Positions 1-11,341 of a stretch of 64,000 nt of DNA are shown here, piece by piece (position 1 is the stretch's first letter; each line of letters opens with the position of its first letter). Origin of the DNA: Zygnema cylindricum. Lineage: Eukaryota; Streptophyta; Zygnematophyceae; Zygnematales; Zygnemataceae. The DNA lies in NCBI GenBank assembly GCA_037447655.1, contig JBBHKE010000866.1, positions 37,730-101,729 on the forward strand. The letters run 5' to 3'. The notes below the pieces were generated by a model. The model saw only the letters and a program-made list of their open reading frames with translations. It did not search any database and was not told the origin of the DNA. A program made the translations under genes and the position numbers.

Positions 1-1834
1 TTTTAGATTGTATAAAAATATGAAAAGAAGACAATTTCAAGAGCACGGGAATATTAAGCCAACGGATAGCCACTAGGCTCTTTGGTCGGTTTATATTAAT
101 TTCAAGAGTTTAATTAATAACGACTTAACCTTAAACTCAACACACATAAGCAAGAAATCAACAAACAACAAGCAAAATCTAAGATAACCAGATTCGGCCA
201 GACCATGGAATAACCAAAGGAAAGGCAACCCTAATTCTGCAATCGCCAAGCAAACCACACTGCCAAACCCAAAATTGTCCAATCACAATCCAAGGTTCGG
301 CAACAACGTGAGAGAGAAAGCTAAGCACCAGCTAAGCACCAATCCACTTGATAAGACGCGAGAAGAAGTGAACGGAAACCGGTTAGGCCTCAGCGTGAGC
401 TGCGTAGATTAAATTGCAAGGCAGATTACAAAAATAGGTGAATGTGAGCTAGACAGCAGAACGCTAAATGACAAAAAAAAAGTCACTAAAACTATCTAGA
501 CAATTTCACAAGAAAATAATAAAAGTAAAGGTCAAATCTTCCAAAAGAGTTCATGCGCTCTTGAAGTTGTGAGCACAAAATTCACCTAAAATTCATTAAG
601 TACAAAGTCTACAGCTGCGCGTCTAACCTACTGTAAATACATGCGTTCTATATAAGCGTCTGCGCCTAGTTTGGAATCTGGCAAATAGGCGATTAGAATC
701 ATATGCCTTGCGTTACAAATTCTACAGCCTAAGGATAAAAACCATTCCTATGCTATATGTGAATGCGTGAGACCTCTAAGGTTCCACGACTTAAAATAAC
801 CAATTACGTCGCTGTGTGCAGACTGAATCTGAATTGTCCGTTCTTCTGCATTTTTTGTGGCCGTGATTTGCATTCGTGTCAAAGGTGGTACATGTGAATT
901 TTGTCGTTTGACATTTCGCGTCACCAATTGTACGGACAGCAACCCAAACTGGTTCGCGGAAATTCCAGCTGGCAAATTAAGTCGGTTCGCGGAATTCCGG
1001 CGACTGTTCCCTTCGTGTGCAGAATCCAAATCGTTCGCGAGTTTCACGGTGTCTAACCGAAATTTGTACGGCCCTGTCATCACCGAGACACACACACGTT
1101 TAAATTAGTATGTCGTCTCTTTTGAAGGACCATTTCCATGCGATTAAATATAATTAAATGCGCCGACGGGATACAGCATGACACGTTTTCTACTTTCTTT
1201 CCGTATCTGCCTCAAATTAAGTGTGCGAGTAGTTAAAAGAAATGACTTTACACAAGCTTTCTATTGATGTCTAAATAAATTCCAATCCAGCCTATTAGAT
1301 TCGGTCGCTTTTTTTTTCTTTGGCTTGCCCATCATTCGGTTACTCCACCGCCCTCATTTTCTTTTTCCCGTCTCAAGCACTTCATTTTTCCTAGTTATTT
1401 TTTCTTACCATCTGTCTCATCTTTCCTTTATCTTTCGGCCTCTATTTGTGGCGTGTGGCCCACTTGGTGGTGTAAATCTTCATGAGAGTTTCTACGCTAA
1501 TGCACAACTAGTACGCTCGACACTTGGTTCTCGCGTGAGTTTGTCTTTTGGTTTGGTATCTTCAATCACACCTCTCTGTATGGCCCCTCAAAAACGGTTG
1601 GCATCACGGTCCCATGCGCCGTCATCTCCCACACATTTTTGACTGTGTCATTGCTTCCAAGAGTTTTATTCACCCTCTTGTGTCGGCTACACAACTGACT
1701 GAAACTCTGTGTGCTCCATTGCCCACAGAAATCGCAAATCCAAAAGATGCTTATCTAGATAGTGCCGACTCCAAGTTGATATAAACCCAAATGACAGACC
1801 CGTTGACAATCACAAACCTATTATAGCTTCACCC
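1..1834. other. intergenic, no gene recognised
   Basis: AT-rich sequence with short open frames on both strands but no recognisable domain, no convincing exon with splice sites and no RNA gene. The frames at 748-1108 overlap on opposite strands and show no family resemblance. It probably contains old decayed repeat sequence. Confidence 0.5.
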
Positions 1835-2530
1835 CTGTGAAATAAGACTTTCTGTGTGCTCAATTCCACCACATAATGCAAAGTTAGAATATGAGTTTTG
1901 GACACATTCACCCACTTTGACTTTCCCTTGGAAATGCATCCACCCTGGCAGGAAAAAACTCTGACCGACTACTTTCCTGTGTAGCGTGGACTCCCGTGAG
2001 TGGGCAGCAAAAAGAATCACTGAAAATGGTCAAGTAAATAGATATTTATGGCTGGCCAAAGTTTGCCATTTATACAAGGTGCTCTCTGTGAGAGGCAGCT
2101 ACCTACCCAAAATTTTCTAAGTCGTATTCCCCCTCTAAAACTCTATCTACTGAAGTACTGCACCAATCAAATTACTGTGTCGTACAGAAAAGTACAGGTG
2201 CCGGTGTACTTTATGTACGGCCATTGTACAACATGGCCAAAATATCGCCACGTGTTAAATCAGGATATGTTCCCGTAATTTCCGGAGTTCCCGTTATCCA
2301 ATGTTATCACGCCACGTGTCATCTGACGTGGCAAAGACCGCAAAACGCCAAAAGTACCTCTTCCGTGATCGCGGCGCCTATCGCGGCCGTCCGATCAAAA
2401 CCGGCTATAATCCTAGCCGCTGAAATTCGACGCGCGATATTTGTTTTGCTATCGAAACAAATGCGCGATATGCGTTCCGTCCCCATACCGTACTCCGTAC
2501 TAAATCAAACTGTATCTATGAACTAAGTAT
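1835..2530 (-). repeat. decayed copia-type LTR fragment
   Basis: Read on the minus strand this resembles the middle and 3' part of the Z-element LTR (47537-48611). Shared landmarks in the same order are the GCCAGGGTGG block, the run of GTAC-containing palindromes around CCGTACATAAAGTACA, the CCACGTG block and CATAGATACAG near the 5' side. The 5' third of the LTR is missing and no target-site duplication is visible, so it is an old truncated copy. Boundaries are approximate. Confidence 0.6.
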
Positions 2531-2740
2531 CTATTCTCCGTTAAAGGAATTAATCTACGTCTGCTCGCTTTCGTCGTGTCGTGCACCTTCATCGATGTGT
2601 GAAGTCTCTCCTGCTACTCGCCCTTTCACACCATCGCCAACTACGGAGTAAATTTTTGGGGCTCTTCGAGCGCTTCACCTCCCTGCATCGGTTGAACTTG
2701 TCGTTTATTTAATCAAACGACCCTCTGGACCCTTTTTAGC

Positions 2741-3645
2741 TTGACCAAAATACTTTTGCTAAAGCTTTGGTCGAGTCCCCTCATCTCTCGGTCGGGGGAC
2801 CTTCAGGAATGGTATATGAGATTTTGCGTGACATTTTCTTCCAAAAATTACATCGTAATATTTTTCTTTGTCGGTTCGGGTGGTCTCTCAATTGTCTCGA
2901 GGAAATGTGCCACTCCCTATAGGTACCCTTTTGGCGACACCATGCCTTGTTGAGATCTCGAAGTTGTTGGTGGTGTTACCGTGGGGAAGTCATGTATCGT
3001 CTTCTAGCTCAATCATTCGGTTTACAAATTCACGAGGCTTTCCAGAATTAATTTTTCCCACATTAGTTTGTTGTGGTAACGCGAGGATATTGTAAAATCG
3101 TTCATTGTTTATGTGCAACATTAGACTTGCACCTAGATTAGGTCATTTTCTAAGTTGACATTGCTAATGCTTTCAACATTATTCATCGTAATGCCATATT
3201 TCATGAGGACTAACACGCCCCCCCCCCCCCCCCCCCCCCCCCCCATCAACCAGGTTTTTCCTTTTATTCGCACTATCTACTCCACCTCCAACTCTCTCTT
3301 TTATTCCCTTGGTGGCCCCTTACGAGATGTTGCCACTTTGGAATGTGTTACTATTACTCGTCAAGGCGACCTATTGGGAGTCCCTTTGTTTTCTCTTGCC
3401 CAGTTACAAGCCATTCAAACATCTACTATTGTTTTTCCAAGTTGTTTATACCCTTCGATGGCGGATGACACATATATCATTGGTGTACCAAACCTAGTTG
3501 TTTATGTCGTCCACCACTTTTGTGAGCAACTTTCAAAAATAAGTCTGTATGCCAAAGTCCCTAAATGTGTCCCATGGTCACCTACTGGCTTGCCACCGAA
3601 TTTTCCGTGCAAAAATGTTCACATTCGTCTGGCACGTGAGTAAAC
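2741..3645 (+). pseudogene. reverse transcriptase fragment (non-copia), frameshifted
   Basis: Translated pieces in shifting frames give a recognisable RVT_1-like order: GGPSGMVYEILRDIF (about 2797), VMYRLLAQSFGLQIHEAFQN (about 2985-3050), the motif-A-like VDIANAFNIIHRNAIFHE (3155-3210), then after a poly-C run TRQGDLLG, the YADD-type box ADDTYIIG and a K..PWSPTGLPP tail up to 3643. It is a retroelement RT unrelated to the copia RTs later in the window. At least two frameshifts, internal stops and the 27-base C run show that it is dead. The 5' side is cut off near the LTR fragment at 1835-2530. Family assignment beyond RVT_1-like is not possible by eye. Confidence 0.65.
3218..3244. repeat. poly-C run (27 C)
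   Basis: An uninterrupted run of 27 cytosines sits inside the reverse transcriptase fragment, between motif A and the next conserved block. The length may be unstable or affected by sequencing. Confidence 0.95.
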
Positions 3646-4300
3646 GTTTCACTATTCATTGTTCAAGTCTCACTTTAACTAAAATTGACTCACAAGGTGA
3701 TTTTGGTTAGTACTTGAAGATGAGCTAAAATCACGTGCTCGTGGGTTGAAAAAAGGAAGATGCCAATAATAAAGTACATCGAAAGTCTCAAAAGACGTCA
3801 ATTTACCACGGTTTTTACATATTTTGCATACGACATATGATTATCTAGTTGCAAATTCAAATTTGGAGGAAAAAACACAAAAAAACCTATAAATTCACAC
3901 ATAGGCATCCCTCCGAATTCGTCTTATAACTGTAGTTGACAAAATGATTCGCATTGCCATATACTTGTGAGCAAATTGGCAACAACCTCGTCCTTGGCAC
4001 CCAACGTTTAACTATTGGTAAGTATTGGGAAACAACCAGTATGCGCAAAAGTAAAATTTCTGATAAATGCAAAGATAGGTGGTTTGACGTGGTTGCAATA
4101 AATCAAGTATGCTTCGGACTAACACATACAACGTTTTTCAAACAAAATTGTCCCTCAGTAACAAAAGGCATACATGTCTAGTACTTTCGCATCTTTAACA
4201 CGAGGCTTGAAGGTCACGTGTTTTTTTAATCTCCTACGAAGTGCGCGTGTAAAGCGTACGCATTTATGCACAATTCTCAAAGGCACTTTGAATGGTTATG
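3646..4300. other. intergenic, nothing recognised
   Basis: AT-rich DNA. The reverse transcriptase may trail a little further, but no motif can be followed. The short frames here have no recognisable similarity. Confidence 0.4.
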
Positions 4301-4684
4301 GCTAGTGCTAGGTGGACTTATGATATGTGCCTATCTAATATCTAACCAATTTTGTAAATGCGGAAAGAACCATAACAATATACTCGAAAATAAAGGAAAA
4401 ATGCCCCTTCTTGTTACATCGTCGCCATTGTCTTGAGGGATAAAAAAAACAAGCAATGTGCAATATTGCTCAAGACAACGTTCGCCTTTTAAGCTAGTGC
4501 TAGGTGGACTTATGATATGTGCCTATCTAATATCTAACCAATTTTGTAAATGCGGAAAGAACCATAACAATATACTCGAAAATGAAGGAAAAATGCCCCT
4601 TCTTGTTACATCGTCGCCATTGTCTTGAGGGATAAAAAAAACAAGCAATGTGCAATATTGCTCAAGACAACGTTCGCCTTTTAA
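4301..4684. repeat. 192-bp tandem duplication, two copies
   Basis: GCTAGTGCTAGGTGGAC begins at 4301 and again at 4493. The two 192-bp copies are almost identical (one difference seen: AAAATAAAGG versus AAAATGAAGG), so the duplication is recent. Each copy contains an inverted pair, TTGTCTTGAG and CTCAAGACAA, that could form a 10-bp stem. Confidence 0.93.
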
Positions 4685-7596
4685 ATTAGGGTAAATGTTA
4701 AAACTTCTTTGAAATAATTCAACATTTTGTTATGAATAACATTTGGGAACTTTTTCGCCTATGATTAAACTTGACCAACGGAATCTTTATATACTCTACC
4801 AAATGCACACTATAAAGGTTTAAAATTATAAAATGCGTGTTACATGTGTGGTTTTTCTTGCAAAACATTTTGATTGATTTTGTGAACATATTATGGGTGC
4901 ATTAATTTGCCTTGTAACCTATAGTTTCAACGACAAAATATTTTTTAAGACAAAATTGAATTTAGCCATTCAATTTTTTTGGGTATGAACGTTGGTATTA
5001 TGTTATTACACATTATCTTAATGGTAAATTATCGAAATTAACAATAATCTAATCGTTAAAAAATCGACAAGGAATAATTAGCAGATATTCGAGAATCGAT
5101 ATAATCAACTATTGTTATGACAATCGATATGACTACATAGGATGATGCTACCATAATTGATGATGTACATACCTTGTAGTAGTGTATCGGTAAATTTATT
5201 GTGGGATAATTTTGGTAGCTGATAATATTGGTTATCGAAAAACGAAGGGGCTCAATATACCGCCCCGAGACAATTGAAACTGTTATCCTTGATGTAAATG
5301 TAGATATATAAAGTTTTGTACCTTAATTACACATGCATATAGTAAAATAACGTTTATAATTTAGATTATATCATGTCATGTATCCTAATTTGGTCGTATT
5401 TTGTAGAACAAAAGTACGGAATTGCAATACAAACTGCGTAGGGCTTACGTACCATAAATTTATACTTTATAAAACCAAAGAAACAGGACCTAAATTTTAG
5501 CAAGAAATTACATCAATATTTGACTTTTTGAAAGTTACTTTCATATTAAATTGTGTGCAACTTTTTTTTGTATAAACACCGACGTACCGTATTTTGAGAT
5601 ACATTTTTTGAACTTTTTCTTTGGTGGCTGTGAGTGTACGCATGTTATTGACTTGCGGGTTTTTTAGTTTCGTCTTGTTGACTTAGACAACATTGTATTA
5701 AACATATAAACGAGATTTTCTTTTTTTTATCCAACTGTTTAGTATGCATTTTCTTTGTAAACATTTTTTTGTGTTTTTTAATAAATTTCTCCCTTTAGAT
5801 CATTAGAATTGTAATTATAAACATTTATAATAGTTTATCTATTCGCAAAAATAAATCTATCATGTAAATAAAAGTAAAGAAAAGAATTTTTAAAATAATG
5901 AAATTTTGTGGAAAGGGCACGAGGTCGTAAAAACTAATCCTAAAAGCCGAGTCCAATCATCGCTTTAGTTTTTTTGCGTATAACTGGCCAATGTATATTA
6001 AAATATCCCCGATTATATCTTTGCCGATATAGCGATCCTAGGTGAAAAAATCTACAAAACAAATATCGGTACGAGGCTGCCGATACACAACACAATACCT
6101 TGGGACTTGGGTCACGCACCTAAGTTTCCGTCCCCTTTCAAGTTTTGAATAGTCATGCTATACTCAGAAGTTGAGAGAATGGCATCGGTCCTTTCAAGAA
6201 TCATCATGATTGCGTAATGCTGACATAGGTAATTTCGTACACACCACGCCAAAAATGCCGTCAAAAATGTCAATTGACCGACAAAATCTTCTCCAAGCTG
6301 CGGATCTCCCGGTAACCACCGCGGCGGATTCTTGGACGGATGCGCACGTTCTTTTGATGACGTCAACCACAACGGTAAGTTCTATGCACGTTTCATAAAT
6401 GGGTCATAAATGCCTTAATTTAGTGCTTGCAAATAAGAGCAGCACTAATTTACATATTTAGTGTAGATTTTAACTGCTCGTAATTATCGGATAGCTCAAA
6501 AAATGTCATTCTATTTAACATTAGGTGTTTAATCATCTTTGTTCGAGATGGGCCACGGAAGCGGAGAGGGAATCCATGTGAAATATAAACATCCATACTA
6601 TATAATATGTTCCTAACTGATCGCATTAAAACCCAGAAAAAAACGGCAAAAACGGTCGTTTTTTATAATATAGTGGTCCGCACTAAATAAAACGGTTGAA
6701 CCAGTGCCGTGAACCCGGCGAACGTGGAATCGTTTCAATAATTAATTTCAATCAAATCAAATTGTAAAATCAACGTTATGGTCAACGCATTTTACAGGAT
6801 TATAATCACGGTGAACCGCATTTCGCGACAAATTGAATCGTGCGGACAACTGTACACGCATTGTCTTCCTTTATCTCAGTGTAGGTAGCGAGTTCGAACC
6901 CTGCAGATGTCGGGTAATTTAATCCGCATTTCTCATGAAATCGAACTTTTCTGTAAACAACATTAAACAGTGCGAACACGAAAACTGGCAATGTCTTTTT
7001 ACGTCCTCCAAGGTGGCTTTTACGGTATGTTCGCCGGTCACTGTTCCCAATCACGTTCTCCAACATGCCTGCCATGTTCTCCGACATGGTTTGTCTTTTT
7101 CTCTAGAACCTAACGTCTACTTACAATATTATTTACAAAAATTTTACGCGAAGGTACAAAGTCGTATGAAAAAGTACCTTTTATCTGTAATTTATATGTA
7201 CTTTATATGTACCTTTTTCTGCTTGCACTTGCGTTTTCACAAGCATTCATGTCTTGTCTGCTGCTGCCGCTTCCAACGTGACGTGACAGGCCGTGTTTGC
7301 TTGCTACATTACCATTGCTACCAAGTCTTCGCACGTGTGAATCTGTCCGTGTGATGAAAGATATAATGTATGAATATTGCTTGCAAGATGGTGTGATGCT
7401 GCAGGAGAATATAATCTTGCTGACTCCTTTTGCAGCTAACTGTAACCTTATTTTTGAAAGAAAATTGTTGTAAGAGAAGCAATAATACCATTTCTTGCTC
7501 CTTTTTTCATTTTCATTTCCAAGAACTAGTGTTATTGTTTCATATTTTCCGTCTATCCTCTTTAACTTGGCGAAAAAGACAATTGTTTGAGCAAAA
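4685..7596. other. AT-rich spacer upstream of the Root_cap-like gene
   Basis: Mostly AT-rich non-coding sequence. It includes stretches rich in ATCGATA/CGATAT (about 5040-5290 and 5990-6090) that recur elsewhere in the window. A short open frame at 6225-6380 ends at a possible GTAAGT donor but no partner exon was found. The last few hundred bases before 7597 presumably hold the promoter; no clear TATA box was picked out. Confidence 0.4.
5040..5290. repeat. CGATA-rich dispersed repeat
   Basis: Dense in GATATCG, ATCGATA and related words. Similar stretches occur at about 5990-6090, 18338-18652, 35710-35905, 58250-58420 and 62400-62960. This suggests a dispersed repeat family; termini are not defined here. 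Confidence 0.4.
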
Positions 7597-10500
7597 ATGG
7601 CGTTTACTTCGAAGAAAACCTCTTCGTTAATCTCGATTCCATTAGCACTCTGCTTTTTCTTTTCATCTTTACTGCCTTTTTCTTCAGCAGGTGACACCTG
7701 TCCTTCTTTCGCCAATCAGAAAGCGGCATGCGGTGTCAGCACCTGCGGTCATTTCGTTTACAAAGGAAGCTTCTCGGCAGCTTCTTCTCGACAGCATCTT
7801 TTGTCTGCTAGTGTCTCCGATGGAAAAAAAATATCTTCTCCTGCTGCATGCTGCCAAATTTGTCGCCAAGCCAATGATTGCGCCTATTGGAGCTTTACTG
7901 CTGTCACCGGAAAATGTGAACTTTACAAGAAGGAGCTTTGCGCTCTGGAAGGAGTCTACGAACCTGCGACTGCTCATTCATAGTAAGATTTTTTTTAATT
8001 GTTAATGATCTTTTTCTCTCTCTTTCTGTCTCTGTTTCTCTCTCTCTCTGTCTCTCTATGTCTGCCTGTCTGTTTGTCTTTCTCACTATCCCTCTCCCTC
8101 TCCCCCTCCCTTTCCTCCCACTCCCCCTCCCTTTCCTCCCTCTCCCCCTCTCTCCTCCCTCCCTCCCTCCGTCCCTCCTCTCTCTCTCCGTTTGTCTCTC
8201 TGTTGTCTGTCCCTGTCTGTCTGCCTGTCTGTTTTTTTCCCTGTCTCCCTCCCTCTCCCTCTCCTCTCCCTCTCGCTCTCTCTACTCTCCAACAAGTACT
8301 TTTGTATGTCTTTTTGCCTTTTGAACTATGTATACTATGTATCTCATGGATGTCCATACATCTCATGTGCAATGTACAGTTTTCTCTTTTTGCTTTCTGC
8401 TTCCACTGTTAGCATCTTATTATGTTATGTTGTATTCTATTATCTTATCTTGTTTCCTTATATTTTTCTTCTATTATCTTCACTTGTTTGCTTTTTATTC
8501 TACATTATCTTACACCCATCTTATATCATTCTTACATTATCTTTTATCATCTTCTATTGTCATCTATTATCTTAATAATCTTTTGTTACCTTCTATTACC
8601 TTCTATTATCTCATTATATCTTACATTATCCTATATATCCTTTTGTCATTTTATTTAATTAACAAATGGTTGACCCTGGAATTTTGCTCCTGATTCCAGT
8701 GTCGGTGGATTTTGCGGTGAACCATCAACAGAGAGTGTCGATGCCACTAAGGGTACGTTTATAATTTCTTTACCCCTTAAGACTTTACTAAGATTTTTCT
8801 TGCCCTTTTTTTGCTTGAGAAATTGAATACCATTGACTATGTCCTAGTCTTTTTTATAATGGAGTTTTGCAGTGGGGATAGCGAATGTTATCTGTCATTT
8901 CAATACATATTTTCTGTGGTTGTTCTGTTTTTTTTTGTTTTTGTTTCGTTTGCTTTTGAGATGCTGATTAAATATTCACGTTTCCTCCCATCAATACATA
9001 CATGCATACATTGTTCTTATGAGGATAAATCTTTTTGTCTTACGGGGATTTTTGTTTTTTTTGGCTGATTCTTTGCAGTTTCTACGGAGGAGTTGTTGAA
9101 ACCAATCGAGGAAAAATCTTTTTGTTTAGTATCTGACAAACATTTACATATTAACATGTTGCTTGGAGGATATAATGACTTAAGATCTTCTACCCCTAAA
9201 ATAGGACAAACGACTCGTTCTTGGATTCGGTAAGTAATTTTTTTTTCTGTATTCCTTAAATAAGTTATTTAACGGTTTTTTAGTATTTTTAGGATTTTAT
9301 GGTTTTTTTTGTTTCCAAAAGTTTTGATGGGAGGAAGTTGTCTCTGATTTGGTAAAGAAACTATCGTACTGAAGAAGATGTTAACTTTATCGTTTGGTTA
9401 AGGAACCTATTTTCCACTAACAAAAAAATCATTTTGACTTTTTTATTTTTTGTTTTCGATGTCCGTCAAATTGAACTTTTCTCTCCATCTGTTTTAGTTG
9501 TATGCAATAACAGTGGTTAATTTTTTAACCATCTATAAAAGAAGCAAAAAAAAACCCTAAAATATCTACAGTTATTTTCACCTTATTACCAATCATCATT
9601 CAAGAGCTGATGTAAACTTCCGGATATTTTTCTTACAGTCAATTTTTATGATATCTTTTTCTTCTTTTGCAGCAAATTATCTGCTGAGTTTTCCTGTGTA
9701 ATACCAGATATGGTTCAGGACTCTCATTATAACTTTTTAATGACATACATTTTTATGGATAATTTTCTTACGGTCGATTTCTATGGTCCTTTTTTTGTTA
9801 TTTTTTTGCAGTGAACTAGCTCTTGGTTTTTCTTTGTAACACAAGATGTTGTTCAGGACTCTTATTACAAAACTTGTATGGACAGGTTTTTTTTATGGAT
9901 AATGTTCTTATGAACTTCTATGATACTTTCTTTTTTGTTTTTTTTGCAGTGAATTAGCTATTCTTTGGAAAACTTCTTCCGGAAAGACTCACACTCTTCA
10001 TTTTGAAGCCCGACGAGGACCAAAAAGTGAAAGAGGAGACGGCTTTCTCCAACATATTAAAGTCGACGGGACTGAAGTTCCTCGGTTAACTCTCGGAGAT
10101 GAACTTAGTCTTTTCGATGGAGAAGTGATTGTTTCTTTCGATGCTTATGAAAAAGCCGGTGTTTTTGACGTTGATGTTTTTAAGGTTCAAATCACCGGTC
10201 TTTTGGATGTCGAATTAAGAGTTCGAGCGGCTCATCCTTTTCTGCAATTGGAAGATGACGCTGAGGTTCATATTAGTATGGATATTTTGGAATTGGAGTA
10301 TACAAATTCGATCCACGGGGTTCTCGGACAATCATATCGATCCGATCGGTGAGTTTTTCTTAGTTTAAGTGTTTTTATAGTGTTCTTTAAGGGTCTTTTA
10401 GGTTTTTATTTCCACTGATGTGTTTTTGTTCAGGTGACTTTTTTTCGGTCTTGTTCCACTTCTCTTTTTATTCCGATTCTTCTGATTCCTTATATAACAC

Positions 10501-11341
10501 TATTTATTATCATTAAAAGATGATTTGTTTTACAAAACTTAGCGGAAAAAAATATATATAATACAGGAAGTTCTAATTTTTGTTATTTTGTTCCCCGAAA
10601 TACCAAGGAACTGGTAAGATTAAAACTTAGAAAACAGTATCATCTTATCCTATCTAGCATAGAATTGATGTCCTATCAATCTTTTTAAGTTAAGGATCGA
10701 AACTTTTATGTATAATTTTGTCCTTTTAACCTTTTTTGAGATTGTGAATCTTAACGTTTTATGCATTTTGTTTGTCTGTATGTGAAAACAGTTCTGAGCA
10801 AAACGTGAATTACGCCACTTTGACAAATTTAATACATGCTTCTCCGAAAGATAAAGATTCTTATTCAGATTCTCTTCAAGGAATCGCGGCAAATTATTTG
10901 TCTTCTTCTGTCACGTCTCCTGACTGCGATTATACCCAATTTTCTAAACAATTGTCCGTTTTAGAAAAGGCGTTCAAAGAAGCTGCTGATAAAACCAGAG
11001 AAACTTCCGAGAAGTCTCTCAAAAATAAGGAATCGGTCAAAATATCAGATGAAGCTGATGTATTGGACGAAGATGAGGACGAATCAGTTACGACAGAAGA
11101 AGAGAAATCTGTGGAAACATCACAAGAGGACAAAACAGTGGGCGTTTCAGTTGCAGAAGACAAAACTGCATCAGAAGACAAGACTGTTACAGAAGAAGAC
11201 AAAAGTGTAGAAGTAACTGAGATTGAATCGGTTGAGAAAACTGTGGAACTGTCGAACGAGGACGAGGAAACAGAAACGGTAATGGAAACGTCAGTTGGAG
11301 AGGATACAGAGGGAGAGACTGTGGAGGTTGCTACTTCGTAA
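7597..11341 (+). CDS. secreted PAN/Apple-like plus Root_cap-like protein, five exons
   Basis: Exons joined in frame: 7597-7982, 8700-8752, 9079-9229, 9950-10348, 10792-11341 (1539 nt, 512 residues); all introns are GT-AG. Residues 1-31 form a signal peptide (hydrophobic SLISIPLALCFFFSSLLPF). A Cys-rich segment follows with a PAN/Apple-like core, ACCQICRQANDCAYWSF (about 86-102). Exons 3-4 resemble the plant Root_cap/LEA-related family: CLVSDKHLHINMLLGG, a beta-rich region, then GVLGQSYRSDR, matching the family's GVLGRTYRPD-type motif, and an SSSVTSPDC block in exon 5. The last 120 or so residues are acidic and low in complexity, with repeated EDKTV/EDKS words. It is inferred to be an extracellular or cell-wall protein; the biochemical role is unknown. 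The ATG at 7597 is the first in frame before the signal peptide. It looks intact. Confidence 0.85.
8010..8290 (+). repeat. CT-rich tract in intron 1
   Basis: CTCTCT, CCCTCTCC and CTGTCTGT runs begin about 30 nt after the intron 1 donor at 7983. The purine-rich complement produces the arginine/glutamate-rich shadow frames on the other strand. It is a polypyrimidine low-complexity tract. Confidence 0.9.
9625..9975 (+). repeat. triplicated 3' splice-site unit in intron 3
   Basis: Three similar units of 139 and 138 bp each contain TTATGGATAAT- or TTTATGATATC-like sequence, a T-rich tract and a TTTGCAG acceptor. The acceptor AGs are at 9671-9672, 9810-9811 and 9948-9949, and only the last leads into exon 4. 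The sequence after acceptor 2 (GTGAACTAGCT) copies the true exon start (GTGAATTAGCT) but reaches a stop within about ten codons. Confidence 0.85.

Noticed and set aside
6210-6398. Possible orphan exon with a GTAAGT donor
   Set aside because: A single short frame with no partner exon, no recognised domain and an equally long frame on the other strand.
6880-6920. GAGTTCGAACCCTGC resembling a tRNA or SINE B box
   Set aside because: No A box at the right distance and no tRNA fold could be drawn; a single motif is not enough.
8010-8695. Long open frames on both strands through the CT-rich intron (up to 137 codons)
   Set aside because: They are Ser/Leu- or Arg/Glu-rich artefacts of a CT-repeat and lie inside a well-supported intron.
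10930-11202. Minus-strand 90-codon Ser-rich frame opposite the acidic tail
   Set aside because: Shadow of the plus-strand acidic repeats of the Root_cap-like gene.
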